Positions 34,607 through 42,340 of a DNA stretch of 64,000 bases are shown here, in pieces. Source of the stretch: Bacteroidales bacterium (GTDB lineage: Bacteria > Bacteroidota > Bacteroidia > Bacteroidales > UBA932); contig JAFRXI010000048.1 of the NCBI GenBank assembly GCA_017437755.1, positions 148,779-212,778 on the forward strand, in the 5' to 3' direction. Numbering within the stretch: position 1 is the first letter of the stretch; the number at the start of each line of letters is the position of its first letter. The notes beneath the pieces were generated by a model. The model saw only the letters and a program-made list of their open reading frames with translations. It did not search any database and was not told where the DNA came from. A program made the translations under genes and the position numbers.

Positions 34607-35749
34607 ATGGAAGCAAGAAGAATCAACTGGCAGGGAATTCTCCTGCTGTTTTGCGCCCTGCTTCCGGCCGGGGCGCAGGGCATAAAGGCCGGACCGTGGG
34701 TAACGCAGTCCGGAACCAATTCACTTTCAATCCTTTGGACCAGCGAGATTCCCGGGACCGGACTGGTGGAACTGGACGGCGGGAAGGTGATTTACGACAC
34801 CTACCAGGGGCGCCGGATATTCCGTCGGCTGCACAGGGTCACCGTGGACGGCCTCCGGGAAGGTGAGACCATCCGTTACCGCGTGGGAGGAAAGAACATC
34901 AAGGACGATTCCAACCCCAAGGACCCGGAATTCGGCGATGATTATGCCGGAGGATGGCACTCGGTAAGGACCCTGGACCCGAAGGTGCAGTCGTGCCGGT
35001 TCTCGGTGTTCAACGACATCCATATGAGGACCTCGGAATATGCCGCCCTGGCCTCGCAGGTGGACTCGTCGGCAACCGATTTCATCTTCCTTAACGGCGA
35101 CATTGTATCGGCCGGGAATTACGTGCTGGATTCGCTGGTGCACTACGCCGTGGAACCGCTGGGGGACCTTCCGGCCGGGATTCCGCTGATGTTCACCAGG
35201 GGAAACCACGAAGGCCGGGGAAACAATACTCCCCTGGTGGAAGAGGTCTTCCCGCACGGGGATCCGGCGCCGTTCTACTATGCCTTCCGCCAGGGTCCGG
35301 TGGCTTTCATCGTCTTTGACGCAGGAGAGACGCATTCCAAGCGGTCGGTGGACTACAGCGGTACGCCCGTCTTTGAGGAATACCTTTCCGCCCAGATCGA
35401 ATGGGCACGTAAGGAACTGAAAGAGAAATGGTTCCGTAGGGCGCCTGTGAAGGTCTGCCTGCTCCACGTCCCCATGATCGACCCCGAGGAGCCGCGCGGC
35501 TTCAAGATCCAGCGCTGGCTGAACCACCATTTCGTCCCCATGCTGAACAAGGCGGGAATCGACATCATGATAAGCGCCGACCTGCATGAATTCATGTACT
35601 GCGAGCGCGGGACCATGGGGAACGACTTCCCCATCCTGGTGAATGACGATGCGCGCCGGCTGGAATTCGAGTACACCCGTTCAGGCGGCATCGGAATCAG
35701 GACATTCAACAGCGACGGAGTGGAGGAATTCCGCCGCACCATAAAGTAA
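34607..35749 (+). CDS. Exported metallophosphoesterase with fibronectin-like N-terminal domain
   Basis: A 380-residue exported protein (signal peptide ILLLFCALLPAGAQG). A purple-acid-phosphatase-like N-terminal beta domain (about 28-125 of the chosen start; GPWVTQSGTNSLSILWTS) precedes a calcineurin-like phosphoesterase with FNDIHM, NGDIV, RGNHEG, LLHVPM and SADLHEF as metal-binding motifs. It probably hydrolyses a phosphomonoester or diester in the periplasm; the substrate is unknown. I chose ATG 34607 because the upstream 16 codons overlap the promoter-like sequence and would spoil the signal peptide. It is divergent from the esterase/alpha-galactosidase gene and convergent with the DUF362 gene. 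Confidence 0.88.
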   Translation: MEARRINWQGILLLFCALLPAGAQGIKAGPWVTQSGTNSLSILWTSEIPGTGLVELDGGKVIYDTYQGRRIFRRLHRVTVDGLREGETIRYRVGGKNIKDDSNPKDPEFGDDYAGGWHSVRTLDPKVQSCRFSVFNDIHMRTSEYAALASQVDSSATDFIFLNGDIVSAGNYVLDSLVHYAVEPLGDLPAGIPLMFTRGNHEGRGNNTPLVEEVFPHGDPAPFYYAFRQGPVAFIVFDAGETHSKRSVDYSGTPVFEEYLSAQIEWARKELKEKWFRRAPVKVCLLHVPMIDPEEPRGFKIQRWLNHHFVPMLNKAGIDIMISADLHEFMYCERGTMGNDFPILVNDDARRLEFEYTRSGGIGIRTFNSDGVEEFRRTIK

Positions 35750-35762
35750 GGACTTTACAGAA

Positions 35763-36812
35763 TCACTCCTTTACGAACGGCTTGAGCCCCTCGGCCGCCT
35801 GGGCGGCGGTAATCTGCCTGCCGCCGTTGTCGAGGTCGATGAGGACATACTTGTCATGCCCCATTCCCAGCTCCTTCATGTATGAGAGCTGGCGCAGGCC
35901 GTGACGCGTCTCTATCCTTTCCACCAGGTCGTGATGCTCCTTCTCGGTCATGGCATAGACTATATCCACGCAGGCCTGGTCCACGGCCAGGATGTCGGTG
36001 GACGACAGGATTCCGACGTTGGGGGTGACCACCGGGGCGGCGAATATCCCCTCGCAGTCGCAGGAAACCGACATGTTGCGCATTACGTTCACATAGGCCA
36101 CGTGGGAACCGAACCGGTCGATGGTGGCCTTGGTGCTCTCGGTCATGCGCTCCATGAATTCTTCCTCCTTTATGTCCCACTGGTTGGGCTGGCCGGGTGT
36201 GGTGTGTATCCACGCCTTGCCCACCCTGCCGTCGGCGCAGCCTATGCCGATGTTCTTGTTGGAGCCGCCGAAGCCGCCCTGGGTATGCCCCTTGAAGTGG
36301 GTGAGGGCCACCATGGAATCGTAATTGACCAGGTGGCTGCCCACGGACATTTTCTTGAACCACTTGCCGCCGGTGACCGGAAGGGAGAGGGTGTCCTCCT
36401 CGTCCATAATATCCACCGGGCAGAAGGTCCAGCCGTTAACTTCCAACGTCTTGCGATGGGCGTCGGTGGTATAGCGGTCGCCCTTGTAATACGTGTTGGT
36501 CTCGATTATCGCGGCTTCCGGCAGGTCTTTCTTCACCAGCGCCTCAACCCATTCGTGGGGGATGATGTTGGGACCTTTCCGCTCGCCGGTATGCAGCTTG
36601 ACGCCCACCTTTCCGGTGATGTCCCCGCATACTTTCTCATAAGCGGCGATGAGTCCTTCGGCCGAGAGGTCCCGCGTGAAATAAACCACGGCCTCGTCGC
36701 CGTCGCGCTGGTCGTACGGGACATATTGGTTCCCGTCCCTTACGTTCGAGTTGTTGGTGGTGCCGCAGGCTGCGAGAATCAGCACTGCGACCGGAAGGAG
36801 GAAACGTTTCAC
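35763..36812 (-). CDS. DUF362 lipoprotein, GTG start coupled to the GlsB-like gene
   Basis: A 349-residue lipoprotein (lipobox LAACG) of the DUF362 family. The family signature is visible in VALTHFKGHTQGGFGGSNKNIGIG and in WIHTTPGQPN; Cys residues (IGCADG, VSCDCEG) are present, but there is no 4Fe-4S ferredoxin motif. Function of the family is not established. The start is taken as GTG at 36812: it begins VKRFLLPVAVLILAAC, a good lipoprotein signal, and the GTG overlaps the TGA of the upstream gene (GTGA). The frame stays open far upstream with no initiation features, over the GlsB-like gene. Translational coupling to a membrane stress protein is unusual. Confidence 0.85.
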   Translation of the reverse strand: MKRFLLPVAVLILAACGTTNNSNVRDGNQYVPYDQRDGDEAVVYFTRDLSAEGLIAAYEKVCGDITGKVGVKLHTGERKGPNIIPHEWVEALVKKDLPEAAIIETNTYYKGDRYTTDAHRKTLEVNGWTFCPVDIMDEEDTLSLPVTGGKWFKKMSVGSHLVNYDSMVALTHFKGHTQGGFGGSNKNIGIGCADGRVGKAWIHTTPGQPNQWDIKEEEFMERMTESTKATIDRFGSHVAYVNVMRNMSVSCDCEGIFAAPVVTPNVGILSSTDILAVDQACVDIVYAMTEKEHHDLVERIETRHGLRQLSYMKELGMGHDKYVLIDLDNGGRQITAAQAAEGLKPFVKE

Positions 36813-37069
36813 TTCTTGAACAGCTTCTTGAGCATGTTCCAGGCCCACAGAAGGATCACTGCGCCTATCAGGGCGCTCACGATCTGGCCGTACCACTGCG
36901 ACCAGAAGGATCCGCCCGCGCCGATAAGGCCAAGCAGCCAGCCGCCCACGAGGCCGCCCAGAAGGCCGATGATGATGTTCCAGATGAGGCCGCCCTTGTC
37001 CTTGATCACAAAGAAGCCGGCAAGCCATCCGGCGATGGCTCCGAAGAGAAGAGTAAGAATGATGTTCAT
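36809..37069 (-). CDS. GlsB/YeaQ/YmgE-family small membrane protein
   Basis: An 86-residue protein with three hydrophobic helices separated by Gly-rich turns (LTLLFGAIAGWLAGFF, NIIIGLLGGLVGGWLLGLIG and IVSALIGAVILLWAW), the layout of the transglycosylase-associated/GlsB stress-response family. It is an inner-membrane protein of general-stress regulons; its molecular role is unknown. ATG 37069 is chosen because it gives the family's normal length and follows a consensus promoter; a longer frame upstream would cover that promoter. Its TGA overlaps the GTG of the DUF362 gene. Confidence 0.9.
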   Translation of the reverse strand: MNIILTLLFGAIAGWLAGFFVIKDKGGLIWNIIIGLLGGLVGGWLLGLIGAGGSFWSQWYGQIVSALIGAVILLWAWNMLKKLFKK

Positions 37070-37090
37070 GATTACAAAGGTTTTATGCAA

Positions 37091-37121
37091 CAAAATTAGA
37101 AAACTTTTTGAAAGCAGCAAA
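37091..37121 (-). promoter_or_regulatory. Consensus promoter for the GlsB-like/DUF362 pair
   Basis: The minus strand reads TTTG (37118-37121), 19 nt, then TAATTTTG (37091-37098): an exact match to TTTG-N19-TAnnTTTG. The start codon lies 21 nt downstream of the -7 element. Confidence 0.8.
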
Positions 37122-37124
37122 AGG

Positions 37125-37156
37125 TTTGTGTTATTCATTAAAAATCCCTATCTTGC
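37125..37156 (+). promoter_or_regulatory. Promoter for the outer-membrane protein/lipoprotein pair
   Basis: TTTG (37125-37128), 20 nt, then TATCTTGC (37149-37156), a one- or two-base departure from TAnnTTTG. It is back to back with the GlsB promoter: the two -33 boxes are only 3 nt apart, so the polymerases should compete. Confidence 0.6.
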
Positions 37157-37182
37157 TGCGTTAAACGATGAATGCACAGAGT

Positions 37183-37935
37183 ATGAAAAGATTTGTCTGG
37201 CTCCTGGTTGCTGTTATGATGACGTTGCCGTCGCTGCGCGCTTCGGCACAGTATTTTGACCATCTCGCCCTCGGCGCGACCGTGGGGGTCGACGGTTTCG
37301 GCCTTGAACTGGCCGCTCCGCTGGGCAACCAGATCCAGGTCAGGGCAGGTTATTCGATGCTTCCGCCCATGTGGAAGCCCCACCACGTTTTCACGCTGGA
37401 AGAGTCGGCTGACCATACTGATACCGATGTCGACATCGAGGCCGTCAGCAAGCTGGGCGGCGCCAACCTCATGATAGACTGGCATCCGGGCGGCAACAAG
37501 GTGTTCTTCTTCACCGCCGGAATGATCGCCGGCAGCCCCACCATCCTTAAAGTCAGGAACCGCGCACCTTTCCTCGACGAGGAGGAATGGGGCAAGGAAG
37601 GCCTGGTTTTCGGGGACGTCATGGTCACTACCGACAACAAGGGTATTGCCGAAGCCCGTCTGAACGTCTGGCCGGTACGCCCCTACGTCGGGCTCGGCCT
37701 GGGCAACGCGGTCAATGCCTCCAAGCGGGTATGCTTCAACTTCGAACTCGGCACCTGCTTCACCGGCGGCTACAAGGTAAACGTCACCGGGGAAAACCTG
37801 GAAACATTTGAAAAAGGGAACGTTAACGTCACCAGCGCCCAAGTCAACAACGAAGACGACGGCATCATAGACAAGATGGGGAAATTCCCCATACTTCCCG
37901 TGCTTAAATTCGGACTTTACGTAAAATTATTCTAA
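37183..37935 (+). CDS. Outer-membrane beta-barrel protein of unknown function
   Basis: A 250-residue protein with a signal peptide (LLVAVMMTLPSLRASAQ) and alternating hydrophobic strands typical of a small beta-barrel (LALGATVGVDGFGLEL, IQVRAGYSML, VRPYVGLGLGNAVN, VCFNFELGTCF) ending in a C-terminal Phe (GLYVKLF), the usual outer-membrane assembly signal. No enzyme motif is seen. An acidic loop (LEESADHTDTDVDIE) may be surface-exposed. Start choice: ATG 37183 (MKRFVW) over ATG 37168, because the promoter would leave the earlier one almost without a leader. The lipoprotein gene follows after 12 nt, so the two probably act together. Confidence 0.75.
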   Translation: MKRFVWLLVAVMMTLPSLRASAQYFDHLALGATVGVDGFGLELAAPLGNQIQVRAGYSMLPPMWKPHHVFTLEESADHTDTDVDIEAVSKLGGANLMIDWHPGGNKVFFFTAGMIAGSPTILKVRNRAPFLDEEEWGKEGLVFGDVMVTTDNKGIAEARLNVWPVRPYVGLGLGNAVNASKRVCFNFELGTCFTGGYKVNVTGENLETFEKGNVNVTSAQVNNEDDGIIDKMGKFPILPVLKFGLYVKLF

Positions 37936-37947
37936 TACATAGAAATC

Positions 37948-38871
37948 ATGAAAAGAGTTATCGGTATCCTGGCCGTTGCCATGATGGCGCTCGCCGCATG
38001 CAACAAGGACCAGACTGGAAGTACTTCCATTCCGGCCCCAACCAATCCTGACAATCATTTCCATTTCATCGCCGATCCTTCCGCTCCCCAGAACGGGATG
38101 AAGAATCAGGCTGGAGAAGATGACAAGCTCATGACCCTCACCATATCTCCGGGGCGGTCCGGCGTTATACAGTATGAAAAGGCCGGAACAAAGGGCTTTG
38201 ACTTTGAGGTCACCCGGCCCACCAAGGCGGTCAGCGTCCAGACCGGCGTCAAATTCGCCATTAAAGGCCTGGGGCCTGTGAAGCAGGTTGCCGTAAGGGA
38301 TATAACTACAAGGTCCATTGTGGAGGCAACCCTGGAAGTGATGGTAGGAAGCCAGGTGGTCCTGATTGCAGGAACCATCGTGGAAGAGCCGCCTTATACC
38401 GGTTTGCTTCAGGATCTGTGCCGCAACTGGGAGATCGAGGAGACCATACTCGCGGTCAAGGGCAACGGAATCTCGGCGGAGCTTGGCGTCGGTAAGAAGT
38501 TCACCGGCTGCAAACTCGATGAGATCAGCGAATATATGGTTGAAAAAGGCGTCAAGGTCAAGACCCTGGGAAGCGATTACAATGTCGCGAAGATAATGAT
38601 CGACCCGTCAGGCAAATTTGCCATCTTCTTCCAGGGGATGGATCCTTACTACGGCGACTATACGCTCAACGGCGATTCGTTCTCATACAGCTTTATGATC
38701 TACGATGAAGACAACCCGGTCATAGCCGGAAACGCGCGTGGGAAACTCTCAATCGCCAAAGGCTACGGACGCCTGGAATTGAACTCGGACCTGAAAGACA
38801 ACAAGGGCTCCGCATATTCCGTGAATGTCATCCTCAAGATGAAACCGGAGACCAAACCATTGTACCTATAG
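37948..38871 (+). CDS. Lipoprotein of unknown function, paired with the barrel protein
   Basis: A 307-residue lipoprotein (lipobox LAACN). The N-terminal part (about 20-150) has a beta-rich segment with LTISPGRSGVIQYEK and a long Lys/Val-rich strand pair; the C-terminal part (about 150-307) begins LQDLCRNWEIEETILAVKG and looks like a lipocalin/DUF4923-type domain often seen in Bacteroidales lipoproteins. It shares a transcript with the barrel protein. Its stop codon overlaps by 6 nt the convergent glycosidase gene. No functional assignment is possible from the sequence. Confidence 0.75.
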   Translation: MKRVIGILAVAMMALAACNKDQTGSTSIPAPTNPDNHFHFIADPSAPQNGMKNQAGEDDKLMTLTISPGRSGVIQYEKAGTKGFDFEVTRPTKAVSVQTGVKFAIKGLGPVKQVAVRDITTRSIVEATLEVMVGSQVVLIAGTIVEEPPYTGLLQDLCRNWEIEETILAVKGNGISAELGVGKKFTGCKLDEISEYMVEKGVKVKTLGSDYNVAKIMIDPSGKFAIFFQGMDPYYGDYTLNGDSFSYSFMIYDEDNPVIAGNARGKLSIAKGYGRLELNSDLKDNKGSAYSVNVILKMKPETKPLYL

Positions 38872-40293
38872 CGCATCCCTCTCGATGACCATCACCGGGC
38901 AGTCCCAGAGCGGCAGGCCCCTCAGCTGCGTGCCGCAGTCGTTGTGCAGGCCTCGGAGGACGATTCCTGACATGTCGTGGATGTACCCGGTGAGCAGGTC
39001 GACGTAAACGGGATCCCTGAAATCAATCCCGCCGATCCCCAGGTCCACCATTGTGCGGTCCAGGGAAGGTGTGGGAGTGGCTCCTCCGAACCAGAGGAGG
39101 CACCCTACAGTCTTTCCTTTCTTTGCAAGTCCCACACAGCGGATGTCGCGTGGCAGGGCGCAGTTGACTGTCACCCCGTCCACCGGGACCAGGTCCGGCG
39201 TGAAGACGCTTGTAACGTGCTGGACCGCATAGAATTTGGGCCGCTTGTAGACAGGCCTCTTGCGAAGGTCCATTCGGATAAGCCCGAAGGTCTGCAGCTT
39301 CCAGTCGTAGCGCAGGTCCACCATGGTGAACACCGAAGTCGGTACGCCCAGGCTGTAGAAGTTCAGCATGTGCCTGAGCTCCCACTTTGCCTGACTGGTC
39401 TCGGTCCAGTCCACGTCCTTCAGGGATGATGGCGCGTACTCCAGATGGCTGGGACAGCCGGCCTCGCCCTGGAGAAGGACAATACCGGGGTTATAGACAT
39501 CGATGTCCCTGCGCAGTTTTTCCATTGCGGGGATAATGGTCTCCGGAATCTGGAAATACGCATGGACCGTTATACAATCTATATATTTTACACCGTCGGC
39601 GGCGGCGATCAGTTCCATTGCCTGGCGGATATAATCAAGGTCGGGGCTCCAGCTGGCAAAGGCTGCGATCTTTGCATCCGGATCCACTTCACGGATGACC
39701 TTGGCTGTCCTGACGAACAGGTTGGCGTATAACGGGTAGGAATCCAGGTTGTTGGGGCCGTTGGGCTCATTCCATATCTCCCACATGGTAATCTTACCCC
39801 TATAACGGCTTACGACGGTCCTGATATATTTGAGCCAGGCATCCATCACAGGGCCGTCGGGGAAGAGTTTGGCATCCAGGCCCGTGCCGCCCCTGGTATA
39901 AAGGGCGTTGCCGTAGCACAGGCACATCCAGGGATGGACACCCTGTGCAAGGAGTCCGTCAACATGCTCGTCAAGCCACGCAAAATCGTATTTGCCTTTT
40001 TTTGTCTCGGTCCTGGCCCAGCCGCTCTGCAGGCGTCCGTAACCCACGCCGGTCTCCCCCACATACTTGGAGAATTCCGAAAAAACACCGTAACCGCGGT
40101 CCATTGCCTCCACGCCCACGCTCCAGATGGAAGGGGCATCCAGACTGGAGGGCCTTGCCGCGAGTTCACCCGACACGGGCAGCGGTGCAGGATGGGAGCG
40201 GATATTGTCCCAGGAAACGGAATTCAACAAACCCTCCGCCCAGATTGCCTGGACTGACATCAAAAGGAAGAGTGCGGCAAAAGTCTTTTTCAT
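38866..40293 (-). CDS. Exported clan GH-A glycoside hydrolase (GH39-like)
   Basis: A 475-residue exported enzyme (signal peptide ends QAIWAEG). A (beta/alpha)8 barrel spans about 55-370: acid/base Glu176 in WEIWNEPNGP at the end of strand 4 and nucleophile Glu277 in LLQGEAGC at the end of strand 7 are the clan GH-A signature. YIDCITVHAYF is the strand-6 histidine region. A beta-sandwich follows (about 375-475). The fit is best to GH39-like enzymes (beta-xylosidase, alpha-L-iduronidase and similar), but GH5, GH30 or GH51-like relatives are possible. It is convergent with the lipoprotein gene (stops overlap) and divergent from the PUL operon starting at 40507, whose regulatory region it shares. 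Confidence 0.85.
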   Translation of the reverse strand: MKKTFAALFLLMSVQAIWAEGLLNSVSWDNIRSHPAPLPVSGELAARPSSLDAPSIWSVGVEAMDRGYGVFSEFSKYVGETGVGYGRLQSGWARTETKKGKYDFAWLDEHVDGLLAQGVHPWMCLCYGNALYTRGGTGLDAKLFPDGPVMDAWLKYIRTVVSRYRGKITMWEIWNEPNGPNNLDSYPLYANLFVRTAKVIREVDPDAKIAAFASWSPDLDYIRQAMELIAAADGVKYIDCITVHAYFQIPETIIPAMEKLRRDIDVYNPGIVLLQGEAGCPSHLEYAPSSLKDVDWTETSQAKWELRHMLNFYSLGVPTSVFTMVDLRYDWKLQTFGLIRMDLRKRPVYKRPKFYAVQHVTSVFTPDLVPVDGVTVNCALPRDIRCVGLAKKGKTVGCLLWFGGATPTPSLDRTMVDLGIGGIDFRDPVYVDLLTGYIHDMSGIVLRGLHNDCGTQLRGLPLWDCPVMVIERDAL

Positions 40294-40316
40294 CGATAAT
40301 TTATTTTAATGCACAT

Positions 40317-40347
40317 GCAAGTTAGGAATTAAGCGGGCGACGGTCAA
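40317..40347 (-). promoter_or_regulatory. Candidate promoter for the GH-A glycosidase gene
   Basis: The minus strand reads TTGA (40344-40347), 19 nt, then TAACTTGC (40317-40324). Both boxes are near, not exact, matches to the Bacteroidota consensus; the spacing is right and the ATG is 23 nt downstream. Confidence 0.45.
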
Positions 40348-40350
40348 GGG

Positions 40351-40408
40351 CGAAAAATCCGTTTTGGCTACAATTACGAAAAACACCCTTTCCTTTACGA
40401 AAATCTTC
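40351..40408. promoter_or_regulatory. Direct repeats upstream of the plus-strand PUL (candidate HTCS site)
   Basis: CGAAAA occurs at 40351, 40377 and 40398. The last two sit in longer copies, TTACGAAAA at 40374 and 40395, exactly 21 bp apart, that is two helical turns. The block lies in the 213-bp gap between the divergent GH-A gene and the operon starting at 40507. AraC-type regulators bind direct repeats with about this spacing, and the HTCS at 43483 has an AraC-type domain. A TACCTTTA -7-like element at 40432-40439 is downstream. Confidence 0.4.
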
Positions 40409-40506
40409 CATTTTACAACAATGGATAAATCTACCTTTATTTCGTTATATTATATGGAGTATTTTCACCCGCTCGTCGGGCACGTACCAACTAAACCACA
40501 TATCAG

Positions 40507-42336
40507 ATGAAAGTGAAAAATAGTTCATTATTCCTCGTCACATCACTGCTCCTTGCGGCATCATTGTCCATTTCATGCCGCCAGAACCCTGTTTCCGAAG
40601 TCCTGTTCACCTACAAGGACGGTTCGGACACCACATTCACCATAGAGATGAAACCGTATGCCAGCGGTGTCTTCAAAGGGAAGGACTGCTATCGGATATG
40701 CCTGGATTCAGCGGCCCTGAAAGATGTTGCAAAGGTTGAAATCTGTCCGACTTTCGCCCGTGCCGACACCTCTGACAAAGGCTACTTCCTGAATGCCGAA
40801 GGGCTGATTTCCAAGTTCCTGCCACGGAAGGAAAACTGCTTGTACAAAACGGAATACAACGACCTGGGACTGGCCGGATACCTCAAGAACGACGAGTGCT
40901 GGGCAGGTATCCTCAAAAGCCTCGACCTGGAATGCCGGGAAGAGATCCGGTACCAGGACGGACAGTATTCCTTTGCCCTCAAATACGACATAGAACACTG
41001 CGGTGTGTACGAGCCGCTGACCGTGGACTTCTATCCCCTGAAGGGCGATGACGCGGACTATGCCGGCATGGCGAGGACATTCCGTAAATATCTGATCTCC
41101 GCAGGCTTGATGCCGGAGCCAATCCGGGAGAGGGTCAAGAACCAGCCCTCGCTGGCCTACGCCGTGGAGGCTCCCGAAATCCGTATCCGCCAGGCTTGGA
41201 AGCCGGCTCCGTCACCCATTCCGTTCCAGACGCTTGAAACCGAACCGCCCATGCACGCCGCCCTCACCTTCCAGATGGTGGGGGACATAGTGGACGAACT
41301 CCGTAACCAGGGCGTCGGGAAAGCCGAGCTCTGCCTGGTGGGCTGGAAGCTCAGGGGGCACGACGGAAGGGACCCTGACATCTTCCCGGTGGAAGAGGCC
41401 CTGGGAGGGGAAGAGGCCCTGAAGGCCCTGATCCGGAAAACACAGGACAACGGTTACCAGATCGTGGGCCACACCAATCACACGGATATCTACAGCATCT
41501 CAAAAGAATGGCTGGACGGCAAATATGTCTGCAAGAATCCCGACGGGTCCCTCCAGAAAAAATGGAGTTTCAGCGGAGGCCTGATGCATAACCTTTGCTA
41601 CAAGCCGTCGTACGAGTTCTACCTGCGGGACGAGCCGCGCGTGGCCGCCCTGGGGTTCTCCGGGCTCGAGTTCGTGGACGTGATGGCGCTCGTCACCCCG
41701 CACGAATGCTACGACCCCGAACATCCCCTCAACCGCAGGGAAGCCGCCGGATATGCCATCAAGATGCTCAGCGGCCTGCGGGACCTGTTCGGCGGGAGCC
41801 AGTCGGAAGGATGCCATTACTTTGCAGCCAAGGCGGTGGATTTTGCGATGTACTCAACCATGAAGATGGCCCACCCGCAAAAGAAGGAGATAATCGACAG
41901 CCATGTTCCCGCCTGGCAGATCGTCTTCCACGGTTACATCCTGAGCAATCCCGCATCGGAAACCGTAAACTACAACATCAAGGAACCCTATTACAAACTC
42001 CGCTTCATAGAGGCCGGAGGAAGGCCCCTGTATTACTTCTACTCCAAGTTCATGAACAACGGGAACAACTGGATGGGAGACGTGGACCTTTCATACAAGG
42101 ACAAGGAAGACCTTGCCCAGTCGGTAAAGGTCATAAAGGACGGCTTTGACGAATATCAGCCGCTCGCCTATCTCCAGTACGAAACCCTCGACGACCACGA
42201 GGAGATTGCCCCCGGCCTCACCAGGAGCGTTTTCTCCGACGGGACACAGATCATATGCAACTACAGCGACAAGGCGGCCAGATACGAAGGAAAAGACGTG
42301 CCGCCCCTTGATTATCTGACAATTAAACCCAATTAA
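40507..42336 (+). CDS. Large lipoprotein with TIM-barrel-like glycosidase fold (DUF5696-like)
   Basis: A 609-residue lipoprotein (lipobox SISC). N-terminal beta-sandwich (about 30-175), then a barrel-like region (about 240-520) with acidic strand ends VVGHTNHTDIYS and FSGLEFVDVMALVTPHEC, and a C-terminal strand region ending in DGTQIICNYSDKAARYEG. The order and the last motif recall DUF5696 proteins and the GH101/GH129 enzymes that act on alpha-N-acetylgalactosamine, with Asp/Glu in the EFVDV segment as a candidate nucleophile, but I would not commit to a family. First gene of the PUL operon, 4 nt before the GH43 gene. Confidence 0.5.
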   Translation: MKVKNSSLFLVTSLLLAASLSISCRQNPVSEVLFTYKDGSDTTFTIEMKPYASGVFKGKDCYRICLDSAALKDVAKVEICPTFARADTSDKGYFLNAEGLISKFLPRKENCLYKTEYNDLGLAGYLKNDECWAGILKSLDLECREEIRYQDGQYSFALKYDIEHCGVYEPLTVDFYPLKGDDADYAGMARTFRKYLISAGLMPEPIRERVKNQPSLAYAVEAPEIRIRQAWKPAPSPIPFQTLETEPPMHAALTFQMVGDIVDELRNQGVGKAELCLVGWKLRGHDGRDPDIFPVEEALGGEEALKALIRKTQDNGYQIVGHTNHTDIYSISKEWLDGKYVCKNPDGSLQKKWSFSGGLMHNLCYKPSYEFYLRDEPRVAALGFSGLEFVDVMALVTPHECYDPEHPLNRREAAGYAIKMLSGLRDLFGGSQSEGCHYFAAKAVDFAMYSTMKMAHPQKKEIIDSHVPAWQIVFHGYILSNPASETVNYNIKEPYYKLRFIEAGGRPLYYFYSKFMNNGNNWMGDVDLSYKDKEDLAQSVKVIKDGFDEYQPLAYLQYETLDDHEEIAPGLTRSVFSDGTQIICNYSDKAARYEGKDVPPLDYLTIKPN

Positions 42337-42340
42337 CACC

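Noticed and set aside
36813-37028. Long ATG-started form of the DUF362 protein (421 residues)
   Set aside because: The extra 72 residues are GlsB-like sequence read in another frame, Arg-rich and without a signal peptide; the GTG at 36812 gives a proper lipoprotein signal.
40410-40426. CCATT/AATGG inverted repeat in the divergent region
   Set aside because: A five-base arm is expected by chance in an AT-rich gap of this size; the direct repeats beside it are better supported.
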